This document shows positions 1-8,031 of a stretch of 50,902 nt of DNA, piece after piece. Position 1 is the stretch's first letter. Each line of letters opens with the position of its first letter. The position numbers and the translations under genes are program-made. The notes beneath the pieces were generated by a model that worked only from the letters and a program-made list of their open reading frames with translations, was not told where the DNA came from and ran no database searches. The stretch comes from CAZUZD01 sp964624465 (GTDB taxonomy: Bacteria; Planctomycetota; Planctomycetia; Isosphaerales; Isosphaeraceae), in NCBI GenBank assembly GCA_964624465.1, contig CAZUZD010000011.1:1-50902 (forward strand). The letters run 5' to 3'.

Positions 1-1323
1 CTTGCCGAAGGCCAGCGCATCGGGCTGGGCGAAGAAGTTGGCCATCAGCTCGTCGTGGTTCGAGACCGGCTCGCCCGGGATCCGGATCGGCTGCTGGCTG
101 GTGCGAAACCCGATGAAGTCGCAGGGCACGACCCGGCCCTGGTGAATGAGCTGGTAGAAGCTGTGCTGGCCGTTCGTGCCCGGCTCGCCGAAGTCGACCG
201 GGCCGGCCTCGAAGTCGAGCACCTCACCCTCGCGCGTCACCCGCTTGCCATTGGACTCCATGTCCACCTGCTGGATGTGCGGCGCGAACTTCAGGAGGGC
301 CTGGCAGTAGGGCAGCAAGGCGCGGCTCGGGTGCCCGAGGAACGAGCTGTTCCAGACGCCGATCAGGCCCAGCAGCACGGGCAGGTTCCGATCCATCGGC
401 GCCGTGAAGAAGTGCTGGTCGAGGTCGTGACCGCCGGCGAGGAACGCCTGGAAGGTCTCGAACCCGTACTGGAGGCTGAGTGGCAGCGCACCCACCGCGC
501 TCCACACGCTGTAGCGACCACCAACCCAGTCCCAGAAGCCAAAGGCGTTCTTCGGGTCGATGCCGAACTTCGCCACGGCGTCGAGGTTCGTGCTCACCGC
601 CACCATGTGCTGAGCCACGGCGGCCTCGCCCAGCGCGGCGACCAGCCACTGGCGGATCGTGAGGGCGTTGAGCATGGTCTCGGCGGTGGTGAACGTCTTG
701 GAGATCACGACCACCAGCGTCGTCTCGGGGTCGAGTCCCTCGGTGGCGCGGGCGACGTCGATCGGATCGACGTTGGCCAGGAACCGCAGGCGGCGGCCGG
801 CGGCGAGCCGGGCGGCCTGGGGCTCGGTGCGCAGGGCCTCGGCGACGAACTCGGGGCCCAGGTAGCTGCCGCCGATGCCGATCGCGATCACGTCGGTGAG
901 GGGCTTGCCGGTGGCGCCCCGGTGCGTGCCCGAGCGGACCGCGTCGCTGAACTGCCGCACGTGGTCGAGGACGGCGTGCACCTCGGGCACCACATCCTGG
1001 CCGTCCAGGACGATCGACTCGGTCCGGGGGGCCCGCAGAGCGACGTGGAGGACGGCGCGGTGCTCGGTGGTGTTGATCCGCTCGCCGGCCCGCATCGCCG
1101 CCCGCCTGGCCTCGACGCCGGTGGCCGTCGCCAGATCGAACAGGAGCCCGAGGGTCTCGGGGGTCGCGTTCTGGCGGGCGTAGTCGAGCACGATACCGTG
1201 GTGCTCGGCCGTCATCGCGCGGCAGCGGGCGTCGTCCTGCATCAGGGTGCGGAGGTGCAGCGGTGCAACGACGGCGACGTGACGGGTGAGGGCCTTCCAC
1301 GCGGGGGTGGCGGAGCTGAGCAT
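1..1323 (-). CDS. pgi: glucose-6-phosphate isomerase (3' end outside window)
   Basis: Interconverts glucose 6-phosphate and fructose 6-phosphate in the cytoplasm. The reverse strand is open for 441 codons from the ATG at 1323 to the window edge, so the C-terminus is missing. Family motifs seen: the SIS-domain stretch GIGGSYLGPE, the phosphoglucose isomerase signature DWVGGRYSVWSAVG, and near the truncated end the catalytic block GEPGTNGQHSFYQLIHQG, which carries the conserved Glu and His. Full-length family members run to about 550 residues, so roughly 100 are lost. It is divergent from the hydrolase at 1660. The start is the first in-frame ATG upstream of the conserved part; its ribosome site is weak. 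The family assignment is secure. Confidence 0.95.
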   Translation of the reverse strand, partial: MLSSATPAWKALTRHVAVVAPLHLRTLMQDDARCRAMTAEHHGIVLDYARQNATPETLGLLFDLATATGVEARRAAMRAGERINTTEHRAVLHVALRAPRTESIVLDGQDVVPEVHAVLDHVRQFSDAVRSGTHRGATGKPLTDVIAIGIGGSYLGPEFVAEALRTEPQAARLAAGRRLRFLANVDPIDVARATEGLDPETTLVVVISKTFTTAETMLNALTIRQWLVAALGEAAVAQHMVAVSTNLDAVAKFGIDPKNAFGFWDWVGGRYSVWSAVGALPLSLQYGFETFQAFLAGGHDLDQHFFTAPMDRNLPVLLGLIGVWNSSFLGHPSRALLPYCQALLKFAPHIQQVDMESNGKRVTREGEVLDFEAGPVDFGEPGTNGQHSFYQLIHQGRVVPCDFIGFRTSQQPIRIPGEPVSNHDELMANFFAQPDALAFGK

Positions 1324-1659
1324 GGCGGTCGGTCTCGCGACGGGTTCGGGCGGGCGTCGGCCCCGGGAGCGGGTTGCCGTTGCGGTGCGCCCCCGTAAGG
1401 TAGCCGAATCGTCGACCGGTTTCGAGGGTTCCGGCCCGCTCGTCGGTCGAGGCTTGTCGGGGGCCCAGGCTTCGAAATCGGGAAGAGCCACCGACCGGGA
1501 CCCGGGCTGGCCCGGCGCCACAGCAGCCCGGGGCGAGAGCTGCAACGCTGACCCATCGACCGGCCCGGGGGGGCGTCGTAGACTGACGGCCGATCGGGCT
1601 GGGGCCGCATGCGAGGGCGGCCCACGACCGCGACCCTCCCTGTCGATTGATCCCGAACG
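1324..1659. other. divergent intergenic region between pgi and hydrolase
   Basis: This is 336 bp of GC-rich non-coding DNA. No convincing small ORF or structured RNA was seen. It must hold the promoters of both flanking genes. The only promoter-like match I found is the plus-strand site at 1556-1584. Confidence 0.5.
1556..1584 (+). promoter_or_regulatory. possible sigma-70-type promoter for the hydrolase
   Basis: TCGACC (1556-1561), a 17-bp spacer and TAGACT (1579-1584) lie about 75 bp upstream of the ATG at 1660. The -35 box has two mismatches to consensus, so this is weak evidence. Confidence 0.3.
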
Positions 1660-2523
1660 ATGCCCACACTGCGCGAACGCCGCTGCGAAGCAGGGCCCGT
1701 GGCCCTGCAACTCGCCGAGGGGCCCGTCGAGGGGCTGCCGCTGCTGCTGCTGCACGGCGTGAGCCGCCGCTGGCAGGACTGGCGCTCGGTGCTGCCGGCC
1801 CTGCTCGGCCTGGGCCACGTGCATGCGCTCGACTTCCGGGGCCACGGCCAGTCCGACCGCGCCACCGATGGGGCGTACCTCGTCCGGGACTACGCGGCCG
1901 ATGTGGTGCAACTGCTTGACCGCGAGCTGACCGGGCCGGTGACGCTGGTGGGCCACTCGCTGGGCGCCATGGTGGCCGCCTCGGTCGCGGCGCAGCGGCC
2001 CGGCTGGATCCGGGCCGTCGTGCTCGAAGACCCGCCGTTCGCCACCATGGGCGAGCAGATCGGCTCGACCTCGTACCCCGACCTGTTTCGGGCGTACCGG
2101 GCCCTGGCCGGAGCCGCGGGCGGAGACGATGCGATTGCCGCCGCACTGGCCGAGACCCGGCTGCGGCCTCCAGGCGGGACCGAGGTCCGGCTCGGCGACG
2201 TCCGGGACGGCGCGGCCCTGCGATTCGCCGCCTCGTGCCTGCGGCGGCTTGACCCCCTCGTGATGGATCCGATCGTCGCGGGTCGCTGGCTGGACGGGTA
2301 CGACGTCGCCGGCACCCTGGCCGGGATCGCGTGCCCCGCGCTGCTGCTCCAGGCCGACCCCACTGCCGGTGGCACGCTGCCCGATCCGTATGCCGCCGAG
2401 CTGGCCGCCCGGCTCCCGCTCGGCATCCACCTCAAGGTCAATGGCGTGGGGCACCAGATCCACGGCACGGCCCCCGAGCGGTTCCTGCGTCCGGTGACCG
2501 AGTTCCTCGCCTCGCTCGACTGA
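1660..2523 (+). CDS. alpha/beta hydrolase
   Basis: A 287-residue single-domain alpha/beta-hydrolase fold enzyme, probably cytoplasmic because no signal peptide is seen. Visible features are the oxyanion-hole strand ending LLHG (about residues 29-33), the nucleophile elbow GHSLGA with Ser100, and the C-terminal catalytic His265 in the GVGHQIHG segment. The acid residue is probably the Asp in LLLQADP. Length and layout match small esterases, haloperoxidase-like and C-C hydrolases. The substrate cannot be read from sequence. The next gene (amidohydrolase) starts 43 bp downstream on the same strand, so the two may be cotranscribed and act on related compounds; that link is inference. Confidence 0.85.
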   Translation: MPTLRERRCEAGPVALQLAEGPVEGLPLLLLHGVSRRWQDWRSVLPALLGLGHVHALDFRGHGQSDRATDGAYLVRDYAADVVQLLDRELTGPVTLVGHSLGAMVAASVAAQRPGWIRAVVLEDPPFATMGEQIGSTSYPDLFRAYRALAGAAGGDDAIAAALAETRLRPPGGTEVRLGDVRDGAALRFAASCLRRLDPLVMDPIVAGRWLDGYDVAGTLAGIACPALLLQADPTAGGTLPDPYAAELAARLPLGIHLKVNGVGHQIHGTAPERFLRPVTEFLASLD

Positions 2524-2566
2524 CCGCACTGACTCCGCCCCGTCCGCCCGATCATGGAGACTGGCC

Positions 2567-3847
2567 ATGCAGCTTGCCCAGGGGACGACCTTGATCCGGA
2601 ACGGCCAGCTCGTCGACGGCACCGGCGCCGCGGCGGTGCCCCGGGCGGCGGTCCTGATCCAGGATGGGAAGATTGCGTACGCCGGCCCCGAGGCGGGCGT
2701 GCCCCCGACGCCGCCCGACACGGCACGGATCGACGCGCTGGGGGGGACGATCCTGCCGGGGCTGGTCGAGGCCCACTTTCATCCGACCTACTTCAACGTG
2801 GCCGAGCTGGCCGATCTCGACATCAAGTACCCGGTCGAGTACGTGACGATCCTGGCGGCCTGCAACGCGAAGCTGGCGCTGGAGTGCGGGTACACGGCGG
2901 CGCGGTCGGGCGGCAGCCTGCACAACATCGACGTCTGGCTCAAGAAGGCGATCGAGGAGGATCTCGTGCCCGGCCCGAGGCTGGCGGCCAGCGGCCGGGA
3001 GATCTGCGGCGCGGGCGGCCTGATGGACTGGAATCCCGAGCACATGAAGCTTGGCATGGAGGGCCTGATCCTCCTGATCAACGGCCCCGACGAGGGCCGG
3101 CGCGCCGTCCGCAAGCTGGTCAAGGACGGCGTCGAGTGGATCAAGACGTACCCCACCGGCGACGCCGCCGCCCCCGACGCGGCCGACCACCACAGCCTGT
3201 GCATGACCTTCGAGGAGATGGCCGCCGTCGTGCAGGAGGCGCACAACTACCGCCGCAAGGTCACCGGCCACTGTCGGGCGACCCAGGGGATCAAGAACGC
3301 CCTCCGCGCCGGGTTCGACGCCCTGGAGCACGGCACGTTCATGGATCAGGAGGCCCTGGACCTGCTCCTGGCCCGCGACGTGCCCGTGGTGCCGGCGCTG
3401 CAGTTTGAATACGCCAGCATCGTGCATGGGCCGAAGTGGGGGATGCCCCAGAATGTAGTCGACGGCCATCAGGAGACGCTCGACGGCGGTGCCGAGAGCG
3501 CCCGGATGATCCTCCGCGCCGGCGGCCGGCTCGGCATGGGCGGCGATTACGGCTTCGCCTGGAATCCGCACGGCGACTACGCCAAGGAGCTGAGCTTCTT
3601 CGTCCACCACGTCGGGTTCACGCCCCTGGAGACCCTGATGTGCGCCACGAAGACCGGCGCCGAAATCATGGGGCGGGCGCACGAGATCGGGACCCTGGAG
3701 CCGGGCAAGCTCGCCGACGTGCTCGTGGTGGACGGCGACGTGCTGGCGAACATCCGGCTGCTCGAGGACCGTCACAACCTCCTGGCGGTGATGCAGGGCG
3801 GCCGGATCAAGGCCGGTCGGCTGGCAGCGAGCCAACCCACGGCATGA
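2567..3847 (+). CDS. metal-dependent amidohydrolase (imidazolonepropionase/prolidase-like)
   Basis: A 426-residue amidohydrolase-superfamily enzyme that should hydrolyse a C-N or related bond with a binuclear metal centre. All ligand positions are visible: H70 and H72 in AHFHPT, Lys193 in EWIKTYP (the position usually carbamylated), His235 (TGHCR), His255 (LEHGT) and Asp327 (GGDYGF). The N-terminal small beta-sandwich begins LIRNGQLVDGTG and closes at the C-terminus with LEPGKLADVLVVDGD, typical of the family. A GGAG sits about 8 bp before the ATG, which supports the start. No signal peptide is seen. It follows an alpha/beta hydrolase by 43 bp, suggesting a small catabolic unit. The exact substrate is unknown. 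Confidence 0.9.
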   Translation: MQLAQGTTLIRNGQLVDGTGAAAVPRAAVLIQDGKIAYAGPEAGVPPTPPDTARIDALGGTILPGLVEAHFHPTYFNVAELADLDIKYPVEYVTILAACNAKLALECGYTAARSGGSLHNIDVWLKKAIEEDLVPGPRLAASGREICGAGGLMDWNPEHMKLGMEGLILLINGPDEGRRAVRKLVKDGVEWIKTYPTGDAAAPDAADHHSLCMTFEEMAAVVQEAHNYRRKVTGHCRATQGIKNALRAGFDALEHGTFMDQEALDLLLARDVPVVPALQFEYASIVHGPKWGMPQNVVDGHQETLDGGAESARMILRAGGRLGMGGDYGFAWNPHGDYAKELSFFVHHVGFTPLETLMCATKTGAEIMGRAHEIGTLEPGKLADVLVVDGDVLANIRLLEDRHNLLAVMQGGRIKAGRLAASQPTA

Positions 3848-3955
3848 GCTGACCCGCCGGGGTCGGACGGCCGCGTTGACCCCCGCGAGCCGGGCACCGA
3901 TGATGACTGGCCAATCGCCCGCCTGGCCTGGATGATCCGGAGTGTTCCATCGCCC

Positions 3956-5167
3956 ATGAGTCGCATCCTGGTCCTCAACGCGGGCTCCAGCAGCCTCAAG
4001 TTCAGCCTGTTCGACGCAGTCGATCTGTCGGAGCTGGCGACCGGGCTGGTCGACTGGACCGACCCTCGGCCGGGGCACGAGCTGGTCGTGCGCGAGGCCA
4101 TCGGCGGCGAGCGGCGGATCGACCTTACGGCCGCCGACCCGCAGCAGGCGGCGGCCCTGGCGATCGGGGCCCTGTTCGACGGTGCGAGCCCGGCGATCGG
4201 CCGGCTGGGGGATGTCGTCGCGGTGGGCCACCGGATCGTGCACGGCGGGGCGGTGTTCCGCGAGAGCGTGGCCATCGACGCCGTGGTGGAGGCCGAGCTG
4301 GAGCGGATCTCCGACCTGGCGCCGCTGCACAATCCGCCGGCGCTGGCGGGGATCGCCTCGGCCCGCACCGCGCTGGCCGACGTGCCGCACGTGGCGGTCT
4401 TCGACACCGCCTACTTCGCGAGCCTGGCCCCCGAGCGGTTTGTCTACCCGGCGCCCTACGAGTGGTACCGGGAGTGGGGAATCCGCAAGTTCGGGTTTCA
4501 CGGCATCAGCCATGCCTATGCGGCCGGTCGCGCGGCCGAGCTGCTCGGGCGCGAGCCAGCGGGGCTGCGGGTCGTGAGCTGCCACCTTGGCAACGGCTGC
4601 TCGGCGACCGCGTCGGTCGGCGGCGTGGCGATCGACACGACGATGGGCTACACGCCCATGGACGGCCTGATGATGGGCAGCCGCTGCGGGGCGATTGACC
4701 CCGGCGTGCTGATCGACGTCCAGCGCCGGCGGGGCCTGACGGCCGAGCAGGTCGATCGGGCGCTCAACAAGGCCTCGGGCCTGCTGGGCGTCTCTGGTGT
4801 GGGGCCCGACTTCCGCGCCGTGAGCGAGGCGGCCCTGACCGGCGATGCGCGGGCCCGGCTGGCGCTGGAGATCTACGCCGTCCGGGTCCGCTCGGCCATC
4901 GGCGCCCTGACGACGGCCCTGGGTGGCCTGGATGCGCTGGTCTTCACCGCCGGCGTGGGCGAGCACTCGGCGTCGCTGCGGGCCTCGGTCTGCGGTCCGC
5001 TCGGATTTCTCGGAGTGCGGCTCGATCCGGCGCGGAACGCTGGTCTGCCGCCGGATGCGGACCTTTCCGCGGCCGATGCGAGCGTCCGGGTGCTGGCGGT
5101 GAAGGCTCGCGAGGACCTGCTCATCGCCCGCGAGGTCCGGCGGGTGACCGGGGCGGCCGGTGGCTGA
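3956..5167 (+). CDS. ackA: acetate kinase
   Basis: Catalyses acetate + ATP to acetyl phosphate + ADP, or the reverse for substrate-level ATP formation. The 403-residue product has the N-terminal signature VLNAGSSSLKFS, the second signature GFHGISHAYA, the phosphate-loop block HLGNGCSATA, and a C-terminal EDLLIARE segment with the conserved Glu. Length fits the family (about 400). The start is the ATG at 3956 rather than the in-frame ATG at 3932, because family members begin directly with the ASKHA strand and a GGAG lies about 12 bp upstream. No phosphotransacetylase or phosphoketolase gene is adjacent. The acetate kinase assignment itself is secure; propionate kinase-type activity is a minor alternative. 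Confidence 0.95.
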   Translation: MSRILVLNAGSSSLKFSLFDAVDLSELATGLVDWTDPRPGHELVVREAIGGERRIDLTAADPQQAAALAIGALFDGASPAIGRLGDVVAVGHRIVHGGAVFRESVAIDAVVEAELERISDLAPLHNPPALAGIASARTALADVPHVAVFDTAYFASLAPERFVYPAPYEWYREWGIRKFGFHGISHAYAAGRAAELLGREPAGLRVVSCHLGNGCSATASVGGVAIDTTMGYTPMDGLMMGSRCGAIDPGVLIDVQRRRGLTAEQVDRALNKASGLLGVSGVGPDFRAVSEAALTGDARARLALEIYAVRVRSAIGALTTALGGLDALVFTAGVGEHSASLRASVCGPLGFLGVRLDPARNAGLPPDADLSAADASVRVLAVKAREDLLIAREVRRVTGAAGG

Positions 5168-5170
5168 GCC

Positions 5171-5199
5171 CCGTCCCCGGCCGCCCGGGGCGCGGACGG
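5171..5199. terminator. hairpin between convergent ackA and ANTAR gene
   Basis: CCCCGG (5175-5180) pairs with CCGGGG (5185-5190), and an alternative outer stem pairs CCGTCC (5171-5176) with GGACGG (5194-5199). It lies in the 33-bp gap between convergent genes and has no T-run, so it may act bidirectionally or only as an RNA 3'-end barrier. Confidence 0.4.
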
Positions 5200-5200
5200 C

Positions 5201-5797
5201 TCACTTGCCGCCGTAGGCTTCCTCGGCGGTGAGGATGATGTGGGCGATCTCGACGAGCTTCTTGTTCTTGTCGCTGGCGAGCTTCTGGAGCCGTCGGAAG
5301 GCGTCGTGTTCGTCCAGGCTCGCCTTCTTCATGAGAACCCCCTTGGCCCGCTCGATGATCTTGCGGTCCTCCAGGGCTTGCTTGAGGTCGGTGGCCTCCT
5401 GGCGGAGGGCCTGGAACTGGTCGAACCGCCGCATGGCGATGGCGATGGCCGGCTCGAGGTCGGCCTGCTGGATCGGCTTGATGAGGTAGGCGAGGATATG
5501 GTCGGCCTCGGCCCGCTGGATGAACTCGGGCTCGTGGTGCGCCGAGATCAGGATCACGGGCACCGGGACCGGGGCGCCGCGGTTGATCTGCTCGGCGGCC
5601 TCGATGCCGTCCATGTCGGGCATCTTGATGTCGGTCAGGAGCAGGTCCGGGCGTTCGGTCCGGCAGTGCTCGACGAGCGCGCGGCCCGTGCCGGCGACGC
5701 AGACGACGGCGTGGCCCAGGCGGGGCAGGACGGTGCGAAAGTAGTCCTGCATGTCGAGCTCGTCGTCGGCGACGGCGATGCGAAGGGCACGGCTCAT
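5201..5797 (-). CDS. ANTAR-domain response regulator (RNA-binding antiterminator)
   Basis: A 198-residue two-domain regulator. The N-terminal receiver has the acidic pair ADDE, phosphoacceptor Asp56 in TDIKMP, the SAH switch and Lys107 in LIKP, so all phosphorylation residues are present. A coiled linker (about 110-135) leads to an ANTAR domain (about 130-192) with the hallmark segment RKIIERAKGVLM. ANTAR proteins bind paired hexaloop hairpins in nascent RNA and prevent termination when phosphorylated. It is the last gene of a four-gene minus-strand operon and overlaps the upstream kinase gene by 4 bp (ATGA), which implies translational coupling. It is therefore the likely output of that relay. 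No target hairpins were identified in the window. Confidence 0.92.
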   Translation of the reverse strand: MSRALRIAVADDELDMQDYFRTVLPRLGHAVVCVAGTGRALVEHCRTERPDLLLTDIKMPDMDGIEAAEQINRGAPVPVPVILISAHHEPEFIQRAEADHILAYLIKPIQQADLEPAIAIAMRRFDQFQALRQEATDLKQALEDRKIIERAKGVLMKKASLDEHDAFRRLQKLASDKNKKLVEIAHIILTAEEAYGGK

Positions 5798-7254
5798 GAA
5801 CGGGGCTCCCGTGGGAAACAGATCAGGAACTCGGCCCCCGGGCCGGGTCGGTCCCCGGCTCGGATGCGGCCGCCGTGCGCCTCGACGATCCGACGGGCGA
5901 TCGAGAGGCCCAGGCCAGTCCCCTTGGTCTTGGTCGTAAAAAACGGATCGAAGATGACGGCGCGATGCTCGGGTGTCAGGCCCGGTCCGTCGTCACGGAT
6001 GCGGACCTCGAGGGCGGGCTGCCCCTCGAGCTGCGCCGGTTCGACCCGGACGTTGATCGTGACCGGCGGGGTGGCGGCGACCAGCGCGTTCTCGAAGAGG
6101 ATCCGGAAGACCTGACCGAGTCGGAACGGGTCGCAGCTGATGGCCAGGTCGAGGTCCTCGGGGGGCTCGATCAGGTACCCCGGGCGCTCCGTGCGCAGGG
6201 GCTCCAGCTGAGCCCAGGCCTCGCGCCAGACCGCGGCCAGACTGCAGTCGATGCGAGCCAGGACGATGGGGGCCGCATACCCGCGCACATCCTCGTAGAG
6301 ATGCTGGAGGTGGTCCTGGGCGGCCTGGAGGCGGCGGATCAGGTCCAGGGCCGGCGGAAGGTCCTCGACCTGGAACCGGAGCATCTCGAGGCACGCCTGG
6401 CTCCGCTGCAGGGCGTTGCCGCTCTCGTGGGCCAGGCCGGCGACCATCTGGCCGATCGCCGCCAGCCGCTCGGCCTGCAGGGCCCGCTCCTGCGCCTGCT
6501 TCAGCCCGGTGATGTCCTGGCCGACGGCGAGGACGGCGGGGGCCCCGTCGTAGTCGCTCAGGAGTCTGGCGTTCCAGACCAGGCTGCGGCGGGTGCCGTC
6601 GGGCCGCTGGATCGGGCACTCGAAGCCGTGGGTCGGGTGGCCGGTGAGGGTCCGTCCGAACTCGGCAGCGGCGGCCGCGCGGTCCGCCTCGGGCAGGCAG
6701 CGGGCACAGAAGTCCTGACCGACCAGGTCGGTGAGCCGGAAGCCGGTGAGTGCCTCGGCGAACGGGCTCAGGTAGTGGACCGAGCGGTCGGGCCGGAGGA
6801 TCACGATGACGCACTCGGCGGCCTCGACCAGGTGCCGGAAGTTGGCCTCGACCCGCGCCTTCTCGCGGGAGAGTCGCCGGCGCTCGGCCACGCGCGCCAG
6901 GCTGCCGCGGAGCGCGTCGGGGTTCAACGGCTTGAGGATGTAGTCGGTGGCCCCCTGCCGGAGCGCGGCGATGGCGCCGTGCAGGTCGCTCTGGCCGGTC
7001 ACGACGATGACGGCCGCGGCCGGCGCCAGGGCCCGCAGATCGGGCAGCAGGCGTTCGGCATCGCCGTCGGGCAGGAGCCGGTCGAGGAGGATCACGTCGA
7101 TGGCTGACCAGTCGCGGGGCGCCAGGGCCTCGCGGCCGGATCCGGCCTCGAAGACGCGGTGATCGTCCAGTTCGAGGATGTCCCGGAGGTTGGCCCGGGC
7201 GTCCGCCTCGTCCTCGACCACCAGGATTTGCAGGGAGTCCTCGGTTCCGTCCAT
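5794..7254 (-). CDS. hybrid receiver-PAS-histidine kinase
   Basis: A 486-residue soluble signalling protein with no membrane segment. Order of domains: receiver (about 8-122; Asp58 in LLDRLLPDG, Lys108 in ILKP), PAS domain (about 132-245, ending GQDITGLKQ), HisKA-type dimerisation helix with phosphoacceptor His276 in GLAHESGN, and an HATPase domain with the G boxes DDGPGL and GTGLGLSI. The N-terminal receiver places it downstream of another kinase, probably the globin kinase at 8015-9244, and its own kinase could feed the ANTAR regulator that overlaps its stop codon. The gap to the upstream double-receiver gene is 18 bp. PAS ligand unknown. The asparagine-containing H-box is slightly unusual but retains the His. 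Confidence 0.92.
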   Translation of the reverse strand: MDGTEDSLQILVVEDEADARANLRDILELDDHRVFEAGSGREALAPRDWSAIDVILLDRLLPDGDAERLLPDLRALAPAAAVIVVTGQSDLHGAIAALRQGATDYILKPLNPDALRGSLARVAERRRLSREKARVEANFRHLVEAAECVIVILRPDRSVHYLSPFAEALTGFRLTDLVGQDFCARCLPEADRAAAAAEFGRTLTGHPTHGFECPIQRPDGTRRSLVWNARLLSDYDGAPAVLAVGQDITGLKQAQERALQAERLAAIGQMVAGLAHESGNALQRSQACLEMLRFQVEDLPPALDLIRRLQAAQDHLQHLYEDVRGYAAPIVLARIDCSLAAVWREAWAQLEPLRTERPGYLIEPPEDLDLAISCDPFRLGQVFRILFENALVAATPPVTINVRVEPAQLEGQPALEVRIRDDGPGLTPEHRAVIFDPFFTTKTKGTGLGLSIARRIVEAHGGRIRAGDRPGPGAEFLICFPREPRS

Positions 7255-7272
7255 CGCCGCCGGGCTCCAGGG

Positions 7273-8031
7273 TCAGGTGGCCGGGGGTTCGGGGCGGCCG
7301 CGTCGGCTCAACTCCTCGAGGGCGCCCAGGAGCTTGGGCACGTCGAAGGGCTTGTAGCAGACCGCATCGGCCCCCTCGGCGACGACCCGGGAGACCAGGT
7401 CGTCGACCTCGGCGGGGTAGCCGGTCACGAGCACGGTTCGCGCCCGGGGGTTGGCCTCGCGGACCAGGTGGAAGACCTCGCTGCCATCGCCCTGGGGCAG
7501 CTTCATGTCGATCAGGACGACCGCGAAGCGGGTGTCGCGGAGCTGCTCGGCCGCGCCATCGGGGCTGTGTGCCAGGCCCACGCGGAAGCCGCGGTCGCGG
7601 AGCAGGTCCCACAGGGTGGCGCAGAGGTCCTGGTCGTCATCCACCACGAGCACCAGCGGCTGCTCGACGGCCTGCTCCACCAGCGACAGGAGCCTGGGGA
7701 AGTCGACCGGCTTGGAGAGCACCCGCCAGGCCCCGGCGGCGATCGCTTCCTCGGTGGTGCTCACGCCGGCGTAGGCGGTGACCAGCATCGCGACGGTGCC
7801 GGCCCGCAGCTTCTTGATCTCGCGGTAGAGGGTCAGGCCGTCCATCCCGGGCATGCGCAGGTCGAGCAGCGCCACGTCGTACGGCCAGCGACGCACGAGC
7901 TCCAGCGCGGTCGGGCCATCGTGGGCCGAGTCGACGCGGTAGCCGAGGTCGGTGAGGATGTCCGCCATGTTGCGGCAGATGTCCACGTCGTCGTCGACCA
8001 GCAGGATCGTTGACTCAGGTGCCGGCGTCAT
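7273..8031 (-). CDS. double-receiver protein without output domain
   Basis: 252 residues made of two consecutive complete receiver domains and nothing else. Receiver 1 (about 8-120) has VDDD, phosphoacceptor Asp57 in LLDLRMPGMDG and SKP; receiver 2 (about 125-245) has VDDD, Asp175 in LIDMKLPQGDG and YKPFD. Because both have the aspartate, the divalent-metal acids and the lysine, both should be phosphorylatable. With no DNA-binding, enzymatic or kinase domain it is best read as a phosphate shuttle or sink inside the relay. Its start lies 17 bp inside the end of the globin kinase gene, so the two are translationally linked. Two receivers in one chain may accept phosphate from two kinases of this operon. 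Confidence 0.9.
   Translation of the reverse strand: MTPAPESTILLVDDDVDICRNMADILTDLGYRVDSAHDGPTALELVRRWPYDVALLDLRMPGMDGLTLYREIKKLRAGTVAMLVTAYAGVSTTEEAIAAGAWRVLSKPVDFPRLLSLVEQAVEQPLVLVVDDDQDLCATLWDLLRDRGFRVGLAHSPDGAAEQLRDTRFAVVLIDMKLPQGDGSEVFHLVREANPRARTVLVTGYPAEVDDLVSRVVAEGADAVCYKPFDVPKLLGALEELSRRGRPEPPAT

Noticed and set aside
2552..4966. 804-codon open frame on the minus strand
   Set aside because: It lies opposite the amidohydrolase and acetate kinase genes, which carry intact catalytic motifs; such long antisense frames are common at 70% GC.
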